Origin: CAZZBK01 sp964652155
Lineage (GTDB): Bacteria; Planctomycetota; Planctomycetia; Pirellulales; PNKZ01
Length of the DNA stretch: 64,000 nt
NCBI GenBank assembly: GCA_964652155.1
Contig: CAZZBK010000006.1
Span: forward strand, 1-64,000
Direction: 5' to 3'
This document shows, piece by piece, positions 33,672 to 42,730 of the stretch. How positions within the stretch are numbered: the stretch's first letter is position 1; every line of letters begins with the position of its first letter. The notes beneath the pieces are model-generated. The model saw only the letters and a list, made by a program, of their open reading frames with translations, ran no database searches and was not told the origin of the DNA. Both the position numbers and the translations under genes were made by a program.

Positions 33672-35114
33672 TTATGCCAAGATTTCGCGGACCACGCGAG
33701 CCTTGGCCGAATCGATGAGTTGCCCTGGGCCGTTGGCCCGAGTGAACGTGACTTGCTGATGGTCGAGGCCGAACAGGTGCATGAGCGTGGCGTGATAATC
33801 GTAATGCATGACGACGTTGTCGACGGCTTGGTAGCCGACCTCGTCGGTGTTGCCGTAGGTCATGCCGCCGCGCACGCCACCGCCGGCGAGCCACATGCTG
33901 AAGCCGTAGGTGTTATGGTCGCGGCCGATGCTCTTGGCCTGCTGAATGACCGGCAGTCGCCCCATCTCGCCGCCCCAATGGACGAGCGTCGAGTCGAGCA
34001 GGCCGCGCTGCTTGAGATCGCGAACCAAGGCGGCGGACCCTTGATCGATCTTGCGAGTGACGCGCGGCAGGCTCTCGGTGATCCCCGCGTGATGGTCCCA
34101 TTCCTGGTTGGCCGAGAAGATTTGCACGAATCGCACGCCGCGCTCGACGAGCCGCCGCGCGATCAGGCAGCGCGTGCCAAATTCTTGCGTCTCCTTTTGT
34201 TCCAAACCGTACATCCGTTTCGTTTCCGGGCTTTCGCTCGAAATATCGAATGCTTCCTTGGCGGCCGTTTGCATCTTGGCGGCCAATTCATAGCTGGCGA
34301 TGCGGGCAGCGAGGTCATTTTCGCCGCCACGCTCGGCAAGGTGGTCGCGATTGAGCTGATCGAGATACGCCAGAAAGCGCTGCTGCGGTTGGCCGCGCAG
34401 GTACACAGGCGGATCGAGGTTCGGTATCCGCGGCTCGGTCGGTCGAGCCACGGTCCCTTGAAACAGCGACGGCAAATAGCCGTTCGACCAGTTGTAAACG
34501 CCTTCGACGGGAATCGAGGCGGGATCGCGCAGCACCATGAACGCGGGCAGGTCGTCGTTCTCGCTCCCCAAGGCATACGTCATCCACGAGCCGAGCGAGG
34601 GACGCCCCGGCAGAATGCCACCCGACTGCAACGCGAAAATCGACTGTCCGTGGTTATTGACGGCGGTCCGCATCGAGCGGATCAGGCAAATATCGTCGGC
34701 CACGCCACCCAAGTGCGGCACGAGCTCGCTCATCTCGGTGCCACACTCGCCGTAGCGGCGAAATTTCCATTGCGGGGCATACAGCTTGCGGCTCGCTTGG
34801 TCGACGCTGTCGAATTTGAAGTCGCCAGAGTAATCCTTCATGTGCCCATTGATCAGTGCCGGCTTGGGGTCGAACAGATCGACATGGCTGGGCCCCCCTT
34901 GCATGAACATGCTGATCATTGCCCGGGCGCGGGGCGCGTGATGCGGCGACTTTGCTTTCAAATCGAACGTTGGACGCTCGAAGCTCGGCTTGGCCGGCGC
35001 GGAGAGCACGCCGTCGCGCTGCATGAGCCACGCCAGGGCAAAGGCCGAGAGCGAGAAACTCTGGCTGGCCAAAAAATGACGCCGCGTCGAGCGGAGGTTG
35101 TCGAGAGTGGACAT
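33672..35114 (-). CDS. DUF1501 family protein (second copy), Tat-exported
   Basis: This 480-residue product carries an RRHFLASQSFSLSAFALAWLMQ twin-arginine signal. The family segments are present: ISMFMQGGPSHVDLFDPKPALINGHMKDY, then LIRSMRTAVNNHG..., EWDHHAGITESLPRVTRKIDQG and VHWGGEMGRLPVIQQ. It is the last gene of the leftward cluster and follows the DUF1549/DUF1553 gene by 20 bp, a normal pair. It is more distant from the copy at 23681 than a recent duplicate would be. The following GTPase gene is 120 bp away. Confidence 0.9.
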   Translation of the reverse strand: MSTLDNLRSTRRHFLASQSFSLSAFALAWLMQRDGVLSAPAKPSFERPTFDLKAKSPHHAPRARAMISMFMQGGPSHVDLFDPKPALINGHMKDYSGDFKFDSVDQASRKLYAPQWKFRRYGECGTEMSELVPHLGGVADDICLIRSMRTAVNNHGQSIFALQSGGILPGRPSLGSWMTYALGSENDDLPAFMVLRDPASIPVEGVYNWSNGYLPSLFQGTVARPTEPRIPNLDPPVYLRGQPQQRFLAYLDQLNRDHLAERGGENDLAARIASYELAAKMQTAAKEAFDISSESPETKRMYGLEQKETQEFGTRCLIARRLVERGVRFVQIFSANQEWDHHAGITESLPRVTRKIDQGSAALVRDLKQRGLLDSTLVHWGGEMGRLPVIQQAKSIGRDHNTYGFSMWLAGGGVRGGMTYGNTDEVGYQAVDNVVMHYDYHATLMHLFGLDHQQVTFTRANGPGQLIDSAKARVVREILA

Positions 35115-35133
35115 GATCGGGTGAGCTCAATAT

Positions 35134-37734
35134 TTAGTCGACGTACAAAAATGCGTTCGAGCTGATGAGCGCCTGGCAGAACGTGGCCAGCGCGTGCTCG
35201 GCGGGTTCCTTCGTCTTGAGCGTGGTCAACTCATGGGTCTGTTGCCGCACATATTCCGCCGCGGCGTCACGTTCGGCGGCCGACGGTGTCCGCCCCAGCG
35301 CCCGTCGCCAAGCCAGCGTGACCTGCGCCGCAATGTCTGCCGGATCGGCCGAGGCGATCACGCTGCGGGCAAAGACCTGCGACTGCTCGACCACGAACTC
35401 GTTGTTCATCAGCAGCAGCGATTGCGGCGCGACGGTCGACGAGTTGCGCAGCGTGCAGTTCGGCTCCAGGGCCGGTGCGTCGAACGTGTCGAGCATGGCC
35501 AGGGGCATCGAGCGGCGCACCTGCACGTACACGCTGCGGCGAAACTCCTCGCCGTTGAGCGGCACCTTTTTGCCGGTCGGCCGACCCGCCCCGTCACGCG
35601 TGTCGACCCCCACGATGATCTGCCCCGCGTCGTCGGGCGTAACGGGCACGGCTTTCCCGTACAGCGAGCGATTCAGCTTGCCGCTGGCGGCCAGAATCGT
35701 GTCGCGAAGCGTCTCGGCCTCGAGTCGTCGGATCGACATCCGTCCCAGCAGTTGATTGTCGCCGTCAATGCGATCGAGTTCCATCGTGCGCCGCGACGAC
35801 TGCCGATAGGCGGTCGAGTTCATCAAGAGACGGTGCATCCGCTTGAGCGTCCAGCCGCCACGAACAAAATCATCGGCAAGCCAGTCGAGCAATTCAGGAT
35901 GCGAGGGGCGTTGCCCCAATGTGCCAAAGTCACCCGGCGTGGCGACGAGCCCGCGACCAAAGTGGTGCAACCAAACGCGATTGACAAACACCCGCGCCAC
36001 GAGCGGGTGCTCGCCGCTGGTCAAGTGTCGGGCATAGGCCAAGCGTCGACCGCTCGTCTTGAGCGGCTCGCTGGTCGAGAGGGACAACGTCTCGCCCAGC
36101 ACGGACAATTCGCCGGGGGCAATCTCTTGGCGCGGGGCGTTAAAGTCGCCGCGGAAGAATAAATGCGTCGGCGGCACCTTGCCCGGCACCTCGGTTAAAC
36201 ACTGCGCGTAATCGTCGACGGGCCGACGCTTCTTGACCGCGTCGATCTGCTCACCGAACCGCTTGGCGATTGCGTCGTAGCCCGGTTTGTCGTTGCGATC
36301 GAGCAGCCCGATGGGGATGTTCGCCTTGGGGTATTCGGTGAGCAGCTTTTTCTGCTCGGCAGAGCGTTTCGCGACGGGGGTTTTGGCCGCGACGCGAATT
36401 TTGTCCTTGAGCGCGTCATCGAGGTTGGCGATCGTTTTTTCGCGGATGCTGTCGATGAGCTGTTCCCACTCGGCAAGCCGTTGCTTCTCAAGCTCTTTCA
36501 CCTGGGCATCGCATTCGGACGCGAGCTTGCGCTGCTCGTCGGTCCAGAGCGAGATGAGCCGAGAAGCCGGGTTACGCCAGTTCTTCCAGTCGAGCGCCGG
36601 CTCGAAAATGGCCCGCAGGCGGTAATAATCGTCTTGCGTGATCGGGTCGTAGCGGTGCGAGTGACACTGGGCGCAGCCCACCGTCAACCCCAAGAGCGAG
36701 GTGCTGACGACTTTGATCGTTTCGGCAATCACGTCGTTACGGGCAACATTCTGATCAGCGGCGTCACTGGTGCCGTCGGGGGCCATGCGCAAGAAACCGG
36801 TCGCCACGAGCTTCTCGGCTTGTTCGCTTGTTAGGTTTGTGTACGGCGGCGGAATCAACTCGTCGCCGGCGAGTTGCTCGACAAGCAACTCATTCCACGG
36901 GCGATCGGCATTGAACGCGCGGATCACATAGTCGCGGTACTTGAAGGACCATTTGCGCTCGAGGTCTTTGTCGTTGTACCCTTCGCTGTCGGCATAGCCG
37001 GCCACGTCGAGCCAATGTCGCCCCCAACGCTCGCCATAGTGGGGCGACTCGAGCAGCCGATCGACGAGTTGCTCAAAGGCGTCAGGGCGAGAATCGTTAA
37101 TGAAGGCGTCGATCTCGTCGGGCGTCGGCGGCAAACCGAGCAAGTCGAACGTCGCGCGGCGGATCAGCGTGACCCGATCGGCCTCGCTTGAGAACCGCGC
37201 CGATTTCGCTTCGAGCTTGTGGAGCAAAAAGGCGTCGATCGGCGAACGAACAAGTTGCGGCTGCTTGACCTTGGGCAATGCCGGTTGCTGGACCTTCTGC
37301 AATGACCAGTGCGCGCGTTCTTCCTCGGTGAACGCAGTGGCGGAGATCTCGTTAGGCTCGCTGCGGACGGTCTGTGCCCCTTCGTCGATCCAGCGGGCGA
37401 TGCGAGCTCGTTGCTGGGTACTGAGCTTATTGTCCCCCGGGGGCATCTCGCCCGAGTTGATCTTCTGCCAGAGCAGGCTCAGGTCATGCCTGCCCGAGAC
37501 AATGGCCGGGCCGGAATCACCCCCTCGCAGCATCGACCGAACCAATCGCAGGTCGAGTTTCGCTTCGAGCTCGTCTGCTTCGCCGTGGCAGTGGAAACAG
37601 TTGGCCTTGAGGATTGGCCGGATGTGGGTCTCGTATTTGAGCGGTTTCGCGTCGGGGTCGGCACTCTCGACGGCGGCGAGCGGTGCCAGGCAAGCCAGCC
37701 ACAACAGACAGCAAAGTTTCGTGGGTCGCAGCAT
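35134..37734 (-). CDS. Planctomycete cytochrome c-like / DUF1549 / DUF1553 protein
   Basis: This exported protein of unknown role has 866 residues (ATG 37734, signal peptide to about VESAD; a TTG at 37797 is less likely). It starts with a planctomycete-cytochrome-type domain: HIRPILKANCFHCHGEADELEAKLDLRLV (CxxCH) through GEMPPGDNKLSTQQRARIARWIDEGAQTV. DUF1549 (about 150-370) includes YGERWGRHWLDVAGYADSEGYNDKDLERKWSFKYRDYVIRAFN and VGCAQCHSHRYDPITQDDYYRL. DUF1553 (about 560-820) has HLTSGEHPLVARVFVNRVWLHHFGRGLVATPGDFGTLG. It is paired with the DUF1501 gene 20 bp downstream. Confidence 0.92.
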   Translation of the reverse strand: MLRPTKLCCLLWLACLAPLAAVESADPDAKPLKYETHIRPILKANCFHCHGEADELEAKLDLRLVRSMLRGGDSGPAIVSGRHDLSLLWQKINSGEMPPGDNKLSTQQRARIARWIDEGAQTVRSEPNEISATAFTEEERAHWSLQKVQQPALPKVKQPQLVRSPIDAFLLHKLEAKSARFSSEADRVTLIRRATFDLLGLPPTPDEIDAFINDSRPDAFEQLVDRLLESPHYGERWGRHWLDVAGYADSEGYNDKDLERKWSFKYRDYVIRAFNADRPWNELLVEQLAGDELIPPPYTNLTSEQAEKLVATGFLRMAPDGTSDAADQNVARNDVIAETIKVVSTSLLGLTVGCAQCHSHRYDPITQDDYYRLRAIFEPALDWKNWRNPASRLISLWTDEQRKLASECDAQVKELEKQRLAEWEQLIDSIREKTIANLDDALKDKIRVAAKTPVAKRSAEQKKLLTEYPKANIPIGLLDRNDKPGYDAIAKRFGEQIDAVKKRRPVDDYAQCLTEVPGKVPPTHLFFRGDFNAPRQEIAPGELSVLGETLSLSTSEPLKTSGRRLAYARHLTSGEHPLVARVFVNRVWLHHFGRGLVATPGDFGTLGQRPSHPELLDWLADDFVRGGWTLKRMHRLLMNSTAYRQSSRRTMELDRIDGDNQLLGRMSIRRLEAETLRDTILAASGKLNRSLYGKAVPVTPDDAGQIIVGVDTRDGAGRPTGKKVPLNGEEFRRSVYVQVRRSMPLAMLDTFDAPALEPNCTLRNSSTVAPQSLLLMNNEFVVEQSQVFARSVIASADPADIAAQVTLAWRRALGRTPSAAERDAAAEYVRQQTHELTTLKTKEPAEHALATFCQALISSNAFLYVD

Positions 37735-37903
37735 GGTGGGCACTCGATCTGCGGCGGGCAGGGTGGCGCTAGGCTGGGGAGGGACCGGCGCGCTCAAGTG
37801 ACACGCCCGGCGACGGTTGCGCCGTCCGAGCTATTATCCCCGGCTGCGCAGCGCGTGGCAACGGAGAATTTCGCCACCCCCCCAACATGGGTCCGTGTCG
37901 ATC

Positions 37904-38656
37904 TCAGCCACGCCCGACCAGAGGCATTTTGGTGGCCATCACGGTCAGGAACAGCACGTTGGCGTCGAGGGGCAAGCTGGCCATGGTGCTCACGGCGCGA
38001 GCGACGTTCGTGACGTCCATGGTCGGCTCTGGGGCGAGCGTGCCGTTGGCCTGTCGCACGCCGCTCTTCATCCGCTCGGTCAAATCGGTGGCCGCGTTGC
38101 CAATGTCGATTTGTCCGCAGGCGATATCGAAGGGCCGGCCGTCGAGCGCGGCCGACTTGGTGAGCCCCGAGATGGCGTGCTTGGTGGCGGTGTAGGGGGC
38201 CGAGTCGGGTCGCGGCGTTTGAGCCGAGATCGAGCCGTTGTTGATGATCCGCCCGCCGCGCGGCGACTGGGCCTTCATGACCCGAAACGCCTCGCGCAGG
38301 CAGTAGAACGCCCCCGACAGATTCACATCGACGACGCGCCGCCACTGTTCGATCGACAACTCGTCGAGCGGCACGGGGGGCGCGCCCATGCCGGCGTTGT
38401 TGAAGAGCAGATCGAGTCGGCCGAACTCTTTGAGCGTCGCGTCGAACAAGGCCCGCACCGCGTCGGGGTCGGCGACATCGGTGGGCACGGAGAGCGTTCG
38501 CTCGGCCGCCGCGCCGGACAGCGTGGCCGTTTCGCGCAGCGCCTCGAGACGCCGTCCCGCCAAGGTGACCGCGTACCCCTCGCTGAGCAACTGCAAGGCG
38601 ACGGCCCGACCAATGCCTGAGCCCGCGCCGGTCACGATGGCAATTTTTGGATTCAT
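37904..38656 (-). CDS. Short-chain dehydrogenase/reductase (SDR)
   Basis: This NAD(P)-dependent oxidoreductase is 250 residues long. The Rossmann motif is TGAGSGIGRAVA near residues 9-20, the NNAG motif lies in LLFNNAGMGAPP, and the catalytic Ser of NNGSISAQTP and Tyr/Lys of YTATKHA are present. The substrate is unknown. It begins only one base after the stop of the DUF1552 gene (TAA 38660-38658, ATG 38656), so the two are translated from the same message. Its presence between two surface-protein pairs is unusual. Confidence 0.93.
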   Translation of the reverse strand: MNPKIAIVTGAGSGIGRAVALQLLSEGYAVTLAGRRLEALRETATLSGAAAERTLSVPTDVADPDAVRALFDATLKEFGRLDLLFNNAGMGAPPVPLDELSIEQWRRVVDVNLSGAFYCLREAFRVMKAQSPRGGRIINNGSISAQTPRPDSAPYTATKHAISGLTKSAALDGRPFDIACGQIDIGNAATDLTERMKSGVRQANGTLAPEPTMDVTNVARAVSTMASLPLDANVLFLTVMATKMPLVGRG

Positions 38657-38657
38657 G

Positions 38658-39917
38658 TTACACTTCGCTGACGGTGCCGTTGCTCGCGCCGAACGTGTCG
38701 GCCTCGATGTCGAGTTGCTGCATCATGCGGACGAACAGATTCGACAGCAGCTTGTTATGCGCCCGATCGTACGCGACATGCCCTTGATGCTTGAACTGGC
38801 CGCCAGCGAGGATGATTGGCAGATTGTTGTTGTCGTGCGACGACGAGTTGCCCAGGTTGCTGGCGTAAAACACGGCCGTCTGAGCGAGCAGATTTTGGTC
38901 GCGCTCGGTGGTTTGCTTGAGCTTCTCAAGAAACTCGCCGAAGAGGCGGATCTCGGCCTCCTCGATGAGGGCAAGTTGTTCGAGCTTGGTGGGCTCCTGG
39001 CCGTGATGCGAGGCATCGTGATGCGCGATCGTGACGCCGTCGATCTCGGGCCGCTCTTGCGAACCGAGCCACAACGAGATGACGCGGGTCGAGTCGGTTT
39101 GCAGCGCCAGATGTACGATGTCGTACCATTGTCGCGAACGCTGCAACAGTTGCGGGCCGCCGTAATCGACCGTGGGGACTGGTACCTCGACCTGCGGCTT
39201 AGGCGTTTTCCCCCAGCGTTCGTCCTGCTGTAAACGTTGCTCGGCCTCGCGGACCGACGACAGGTATAAGTCCAACCGCTGGCGGTCGGCGGTGCTCAGC
39301 TTGCCGCTGATCGACTGCACTTGGTCACGCACGTCGTCGAGGATGCTCTGCCCATCTTGTACGCGGCGCATTTCACGGGCTTCCTCTTGGGGAGTGCCGC
39401 GAATGAAGAGTTGCTTGAAGACCTGTGTGGCCCGCTGTTGCGAGGGGATGCGGACCCCGCGCCGATTCCAGGCCACATCGCCGCCGCCAAGCACCAACGA
39501 CGCGAAGCGAGTATCGCTGCCGATGCGTGAAGCGACCTCCTGATCGAGCGAGATGCCATTGCGAATTTCATTGGGACGAATGTGGTCGGGGCTCACGCCG
39601 GTGAGCAGCGCGCACTCGGCAAAGTGCCCGGCCGCGTATCGATGCGACATGCCCGAGAAGACCGTGAACTGTTCGCGGTGCGGCTCGAGCAGCTTCATGT
39701 ACCGGCTCGGCTCGTAGTCGCGGCCGGCTTGCTCGGGAAAAAAGTACGGCGCGTACATGCCGAGCGGCTGACCGACGAGCACCATTCGCTTCGGTGACGC
39801 CGCGGCCGCGCTAGCCCGGGCAACAATGGCGGGCGTCATGGCATCGAGCAACGGCAGTGCGATGGCCACGCCCGACGAGCGGAGGAACAATCGGCGATCG
39901 AGGGGCTGATAGGGCAT
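38658..39917 (-). CDS. DUF1552 family protein, Tat-exported
   Basis: This 419-residue product has an N-terminal RRLFLRSSGVAIALPLLDAMTP twin-arginine signal. Family motifs follow (GQPLGMYAPYFFPEQAGRDYEPSRYMKLLEPHREQFTVFSGMSH, LLTGVSPDHIRPNEIRNGISLDQEVA, STRVISLWLGSQERPEIDGVTIAHHDASHHG). This family is typically encoded directly after a DUF1587/DUF1592 cytochrome-type gene, as here (31-bp gap). Function is unknown. It is co-transcribed with the SDR gene downstream. Confidence 0.93.
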   Translation of the reverse strand: MPYQPLDRRLFLRSSGVAIALPLLDAMTPAIVARASAAAASPKRMVLVGQPLGMYAPYFFPEQAGRDYEPSRYMKLLEPHREQFTVFSGMSHRYAAGHFAECALLTGVSPDHIRPNEIRNGISLDQEVASRIGSDTRFASLVLGGGDVAWNRRGVRIPSQQRATQVFKQLFIRGTPQEEAREMRRVQDGQSILDDVRDQVQSISGKLSTADRQRLDLYLSSVREAEQRLQQDERWGKTPKPQVEVPVPTVDYGGPQLLQRSRQWYDIVHLALQTDSTRVISLWLGSQERPEIDGVTIAHHDASHHGQEPTKLEQLALIEEAEIRLFGEFLEKLKQTTERDQNLLAQTAVFYASNLGNSSSHDNNNLPIILAGGQFKHQGHVAYDRAHNKLLSNLFVRMMQQLDIEADTFGASNGTVSEV

Positions 39918-39947
39918 GATGCTCTCCCGGCGGTCAATGACGGCGGC

Positions 39948-42461
39948 TTATTTATGCAAAAACACTCGGCTTTGCACGACTTGGTGGACGAGCGTGCGGA
40001 GGCCATAACTCTTATGCTTCAGGGTGTCCACGATCTGCTCGACGACCTCGCGGTCGGCAAACTGGATATCGGCCCCCGTGGCGTAGATCAGTAGTTTTTC
40101 GGTCAGGCTGCGTGCCAACTGGTCCTTGTCGGCCAACAGCAACTTTTTGAACTCATCGATGTCGGCAAACGGCTGCCCATCGTGGGTGACGCCCCCTTGC
40201 TCGACGTTCGGACCACGGTAGAAGGCGCGACCCGTGTAGTTGGGCAACTGCACAATGCCGCCGGGGGTGCGGGCCGAGGCCCGATAAAAATCCCGCCAGC
40301 CACCAATGGGGTCGAACGACTCGAGCGCGAAGCCCGGCGGGTCGATGTGCTTGTGACACGCGGCGCAGGCCGCAACGTTGCGATGCTTGTCGAGCTGCTC
40401 GCGAATGGTGGTCGCGCCGCGAATGTCGGGCTCGATCGACGGGACGTCCGGCGGTGGTGGCGAGGGGGGCTTGCCGACAATCCGCTCCAACACCCATTTG
40501 CCGCGCAACACCGGCGAGGTGCGCGTGCCATCGGCCGTCACCTTGAGCACGCTGGCGTGGGTCATCACGCCACCGCGATGCGAGCCCTCGGGCAGCGTCA
40601 CCTTGCGCAGCGCATTGCCGCTCACCCCCGCAATGCCGTAATGCCGCGCCAAGCGCTCGTTGAGTATCGTCCAATCCGAGTCGACAAACTCCAACACGCT
40701 CCGATCGTTGCGGAGCACTTCGTCGAAGAATAGGTACGTTTCGCGGGGCATCGCCCAGAGCAGCGTGCCGTCGAAATCACCGTACAATTGCGGATCGGGG
40801 ATCGTGGCGTCGATCTTGCGCAGCTCAAGCCACTGACCCACAAAATTCTGCGTCAGGCGCTCTGCGCGAGGGTCGTTCAATAGCCGCTCGACCTGGGAGT
40901 GCAAGACCTGCGGCTGGCGCAGCTCGCCCCGAGCGGCGAGCGCGAGCAGTTCGGCGTCGGGCAAGGTCGACCACAAAAAGTACGACAGTCGTGCCGCGAG
41001 CGCGTAGTCGTCCAACTGTGTCAGCGGGCGCGGCCTGTTGGTCGCCGATGCCGCCGCGGTCGACTCAAGCATGAGCAAAAAATGCGGCGATGACAGGATC
41101 GACTTGTAACCGTAGAGCATGGAGTCGAAGAACGTGTATTGTTCGTCGAGCTTGGCATGCACGCGCTGCACGTACTTCCGCTGCAACTCTTCGCTCACCG
41201 GGCGACGAAAAGCCCGGGGGAGAAAATCTCGGATCAGCCGCTCCGCGTCCTGCTTGGGTTGGGCCGAGACGGGCACGAGCGGATCAGACAACCAATTCTG
41301 TTCGGATCGGTTGACCTGAATCGTCGGCGGTTTCTTCCCCGCGCGCTCGGCCTCGGCCACCGACCGGGCCTTGAGCGGCACGCCGGCAAACACCGTCTCG
41401 TAACTCGGCGGCGGGTAGGCGTTGATCGGGCCATCGATCTGCAGCCACTCGACGTGCAAGCCCGGGCCCGTGTACTCCTCGATGGGCTTCTTGAACGCGC
41501 GAATGTCCCAGAGGTTGAGAAAGTTGACGACGAATTGCTGCCGCCGCTGGAGATCGATCTCAAACTCGACGATCTGCGGCGGGCCATGGGGGATGTCGCG
41601 CAACTCTCGCACGACGGCGTCTTCGCGGCCGCTCGACTCGACGACCATGAACGCGGCCGGAACCGCCTGCTTGCTCTCGCCCACCGCGCCAATCGACATC
41701 CGCACGCGATAGCGCCCCGCCGTGGTCACCGGCGCCGTCGAGCACAAGCCATAACGGGGCAATTTGCTGTAGATGATCAGCCCGTCCCCTTCGAGACGGC
41801 AGCTGCGCGTGAGCGTCTGCCGAAAGTTGGGCCCCTTCTCGGAGATCTCTCGACCCGTGCGGCGATCGTTGAACGCAATGGGCGGATGAGCCGGAATGGC
41901 CGACATGATCGCCCGCTCGGCCGCCTCCTGATACATCAGCAAATGGGTCGCCGACACCTCGAGCGCCGCGCTCACGTTGTCGAACCCCGCCGCACTGTTG
42001 TCGTCGGGCAGCAGGTCCTTGACCGTCACGCGAGTCTGCAACAGATCGCGGAGCGTGTTCTCGTATTCGGTCCCGTTGAGTCGGCGGACCACGACGCGTC
42101 CTTGAGTCTGCTGCCGCTCGAGTGACGCGGCGTGCAATGACTGCCGGAGCGAGTGAATGGTGCGATCGATCTCGGCTTGCGGCGGACGCGGTGACGATTC
42201 AGGAGGCATCTCCCCCGCCTTGAGCTTGTCGTGAACTCGGACCCACGTGGCCAGTGTCCGTTCGTCGCGCAAATCGGTTCCCAACGTGTCGAGCCGCAAG
42301 GCGGCGCGTGGCGTGTCGGGGCCATGACAGTCGAGGCAGTGGGCCGTCACAAGCGGCTTGACCGCGCGGGTCAGTGTGTCTGCCGTGTCCTGAGCTTGGG
42401 ACAACCGTGTCGCAGCACACAGCAACATCACGAACAGGGGGCAGTGAGCAAGGCGATTCAT
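39948..42461 (-). CDS. DUF1587/DUF1592/DUF1588/DUF1585-type cytochrome-like protein
   Basis: This is a large exported planctomycete protein, 837 residues from the ATG at 42461 (an in-frame ATG at 42470 gives 3 more). A cytochrome-like VTAHCLDCHGPDTPRAALRL stretch comes first. DUF1587 follows (RVVVRRLNGTEYENTLRDLLQTR), then a carbohydrate-binding-like middle part (YRVRMSIGAVGE...). DUF1595/1592 come next (LPRAFRRPVSEELQRKYVQR, ALAARLSYFLWSTLPDAELLALAARGELR), then DUF1588 with AACAACHKHIDPPGFALESFDPIGGWR (second CxxCH) and DUF1585 (EKLLIYATGADIQFADREVVEQIVDTLKHKSYGLRTLVHQVVQSRVF). The leftward operon starts here and continues into DUF1552 and the SDR. Confidence 0.93.
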   Translation of the reverse strand: MNRLAHCPLFVMLLCAATRLSQAQDTADTLTRAVKPLVTAHCLDCHGPDTPRAALRLDTLGTDLRDERTLATWVRVHDKLKAGEMPPESSPRPPQAEIDRTIHSLRQSLHAASLERQQTQGRVVVRRLNGTEYENTLRDLLQTRVTVKDLLPDDNSAAGFDNVSAALEVSATHLLMYQEAAERAIMSAIPAHPPIAFNDRRTGREISEKGPNFRQTLTRSCRLEGDGLIIYSKLPRYGLCSTAPVTTAGRYRVRMSIGAVGESKQAVPAAFMVVESSGREDAVVRELRDIPHGPPQIVEFEIDLQRRQQFVVNFLNLWDIRAFKKPIEEYTGPGLHVEWLQIDGPINAYPPPSYETVFAGVPLKARSVAEAERAGKKPPTIQVNRSEQNWLSDPLVPVSAQPKQDAERLIRDFLPRAFRRPVSEELQRKYVQRVHAKLDEQYTFFDSMLYGYKSILSSPHFLLMLESTAAASATNRPRPLTQLDDYALAARLSYFLWSTLPDAELLALAARGELRQPQVLHSQVERLLNDPRAERLTQNFVGQWLELRKIDATIPDPQLYGDFDGTLLWAMPRETYLFFDEVLRNDRSVLEFVDSDWTILNERLARHYGIAGVSGNALRKVTLPEGSHRGGVMTHASVLKVTADGTRTSPVLRGKWVLERIVGKPPSPPPPDVPSIEPDIRGATTIREQLDKHRNVAACAACHKHIDPPGFALESFDPIGGWRDFYRASARTPGGIVQLPNYTGRAFYRGPNVEQGGVTHDGQPFADIDEFKKLLLADKDQLARSLTEKLLIYATGADIQFADREVVEQIVDTLKHKSYGLRTLVHQVVQSRVFLHK

Positions 42462-42586
42462 GCAGCACATCGGCAAGCAAACTGGCGGGTGGAAGGCAAG
42501 TCTCTATTCTAGGTCGACGAGCCCACAAGCCGCAAGACACCAGCCCCGCACCCAACTCAAGGAGAATTGCAGAGTCAACTGGGTAG

Positions 42587-42691
42587 CCCCGACCACTCGT
42601 TGTCGGGGTCGCGCTAGCGACAAGCGGCGAGGCTTAGTCAAGCTTCCAAGCCCTCTTATGGCTTCGCCACCCAGACAACAAGTTGTCTGGG
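42587..42691. repeat. Cluster of palindromic repeats upstream of the DUF1592 operon
   Basis: Three hairpins lie in a row: CCCCGAC/GTCGGGG (42587-42608), GTCGC/GCGAC (42608-42621) and a perfect 10-bp stem CCCAGACAAC-AA-GTTGTCTGGG (42670-42691). The last belongs to a type that looks like a dispersed planctomycete repeat. The 42471-42730 gap contains nothing else that I can recognise. Confidence 0.55.
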
Positions 42692-42730
42692 CCACCCTCA
42701 TAACAACTTTGCAGTCGGCCTACATCCGAC

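Noticed and set aside
33420..35165. Rightward frame of 581 codons
   Set aside because: It overlaps the DUF1501 gene and the start of the GTPase gene on the other strand, both with clear motifs. The frame lacks motifs.
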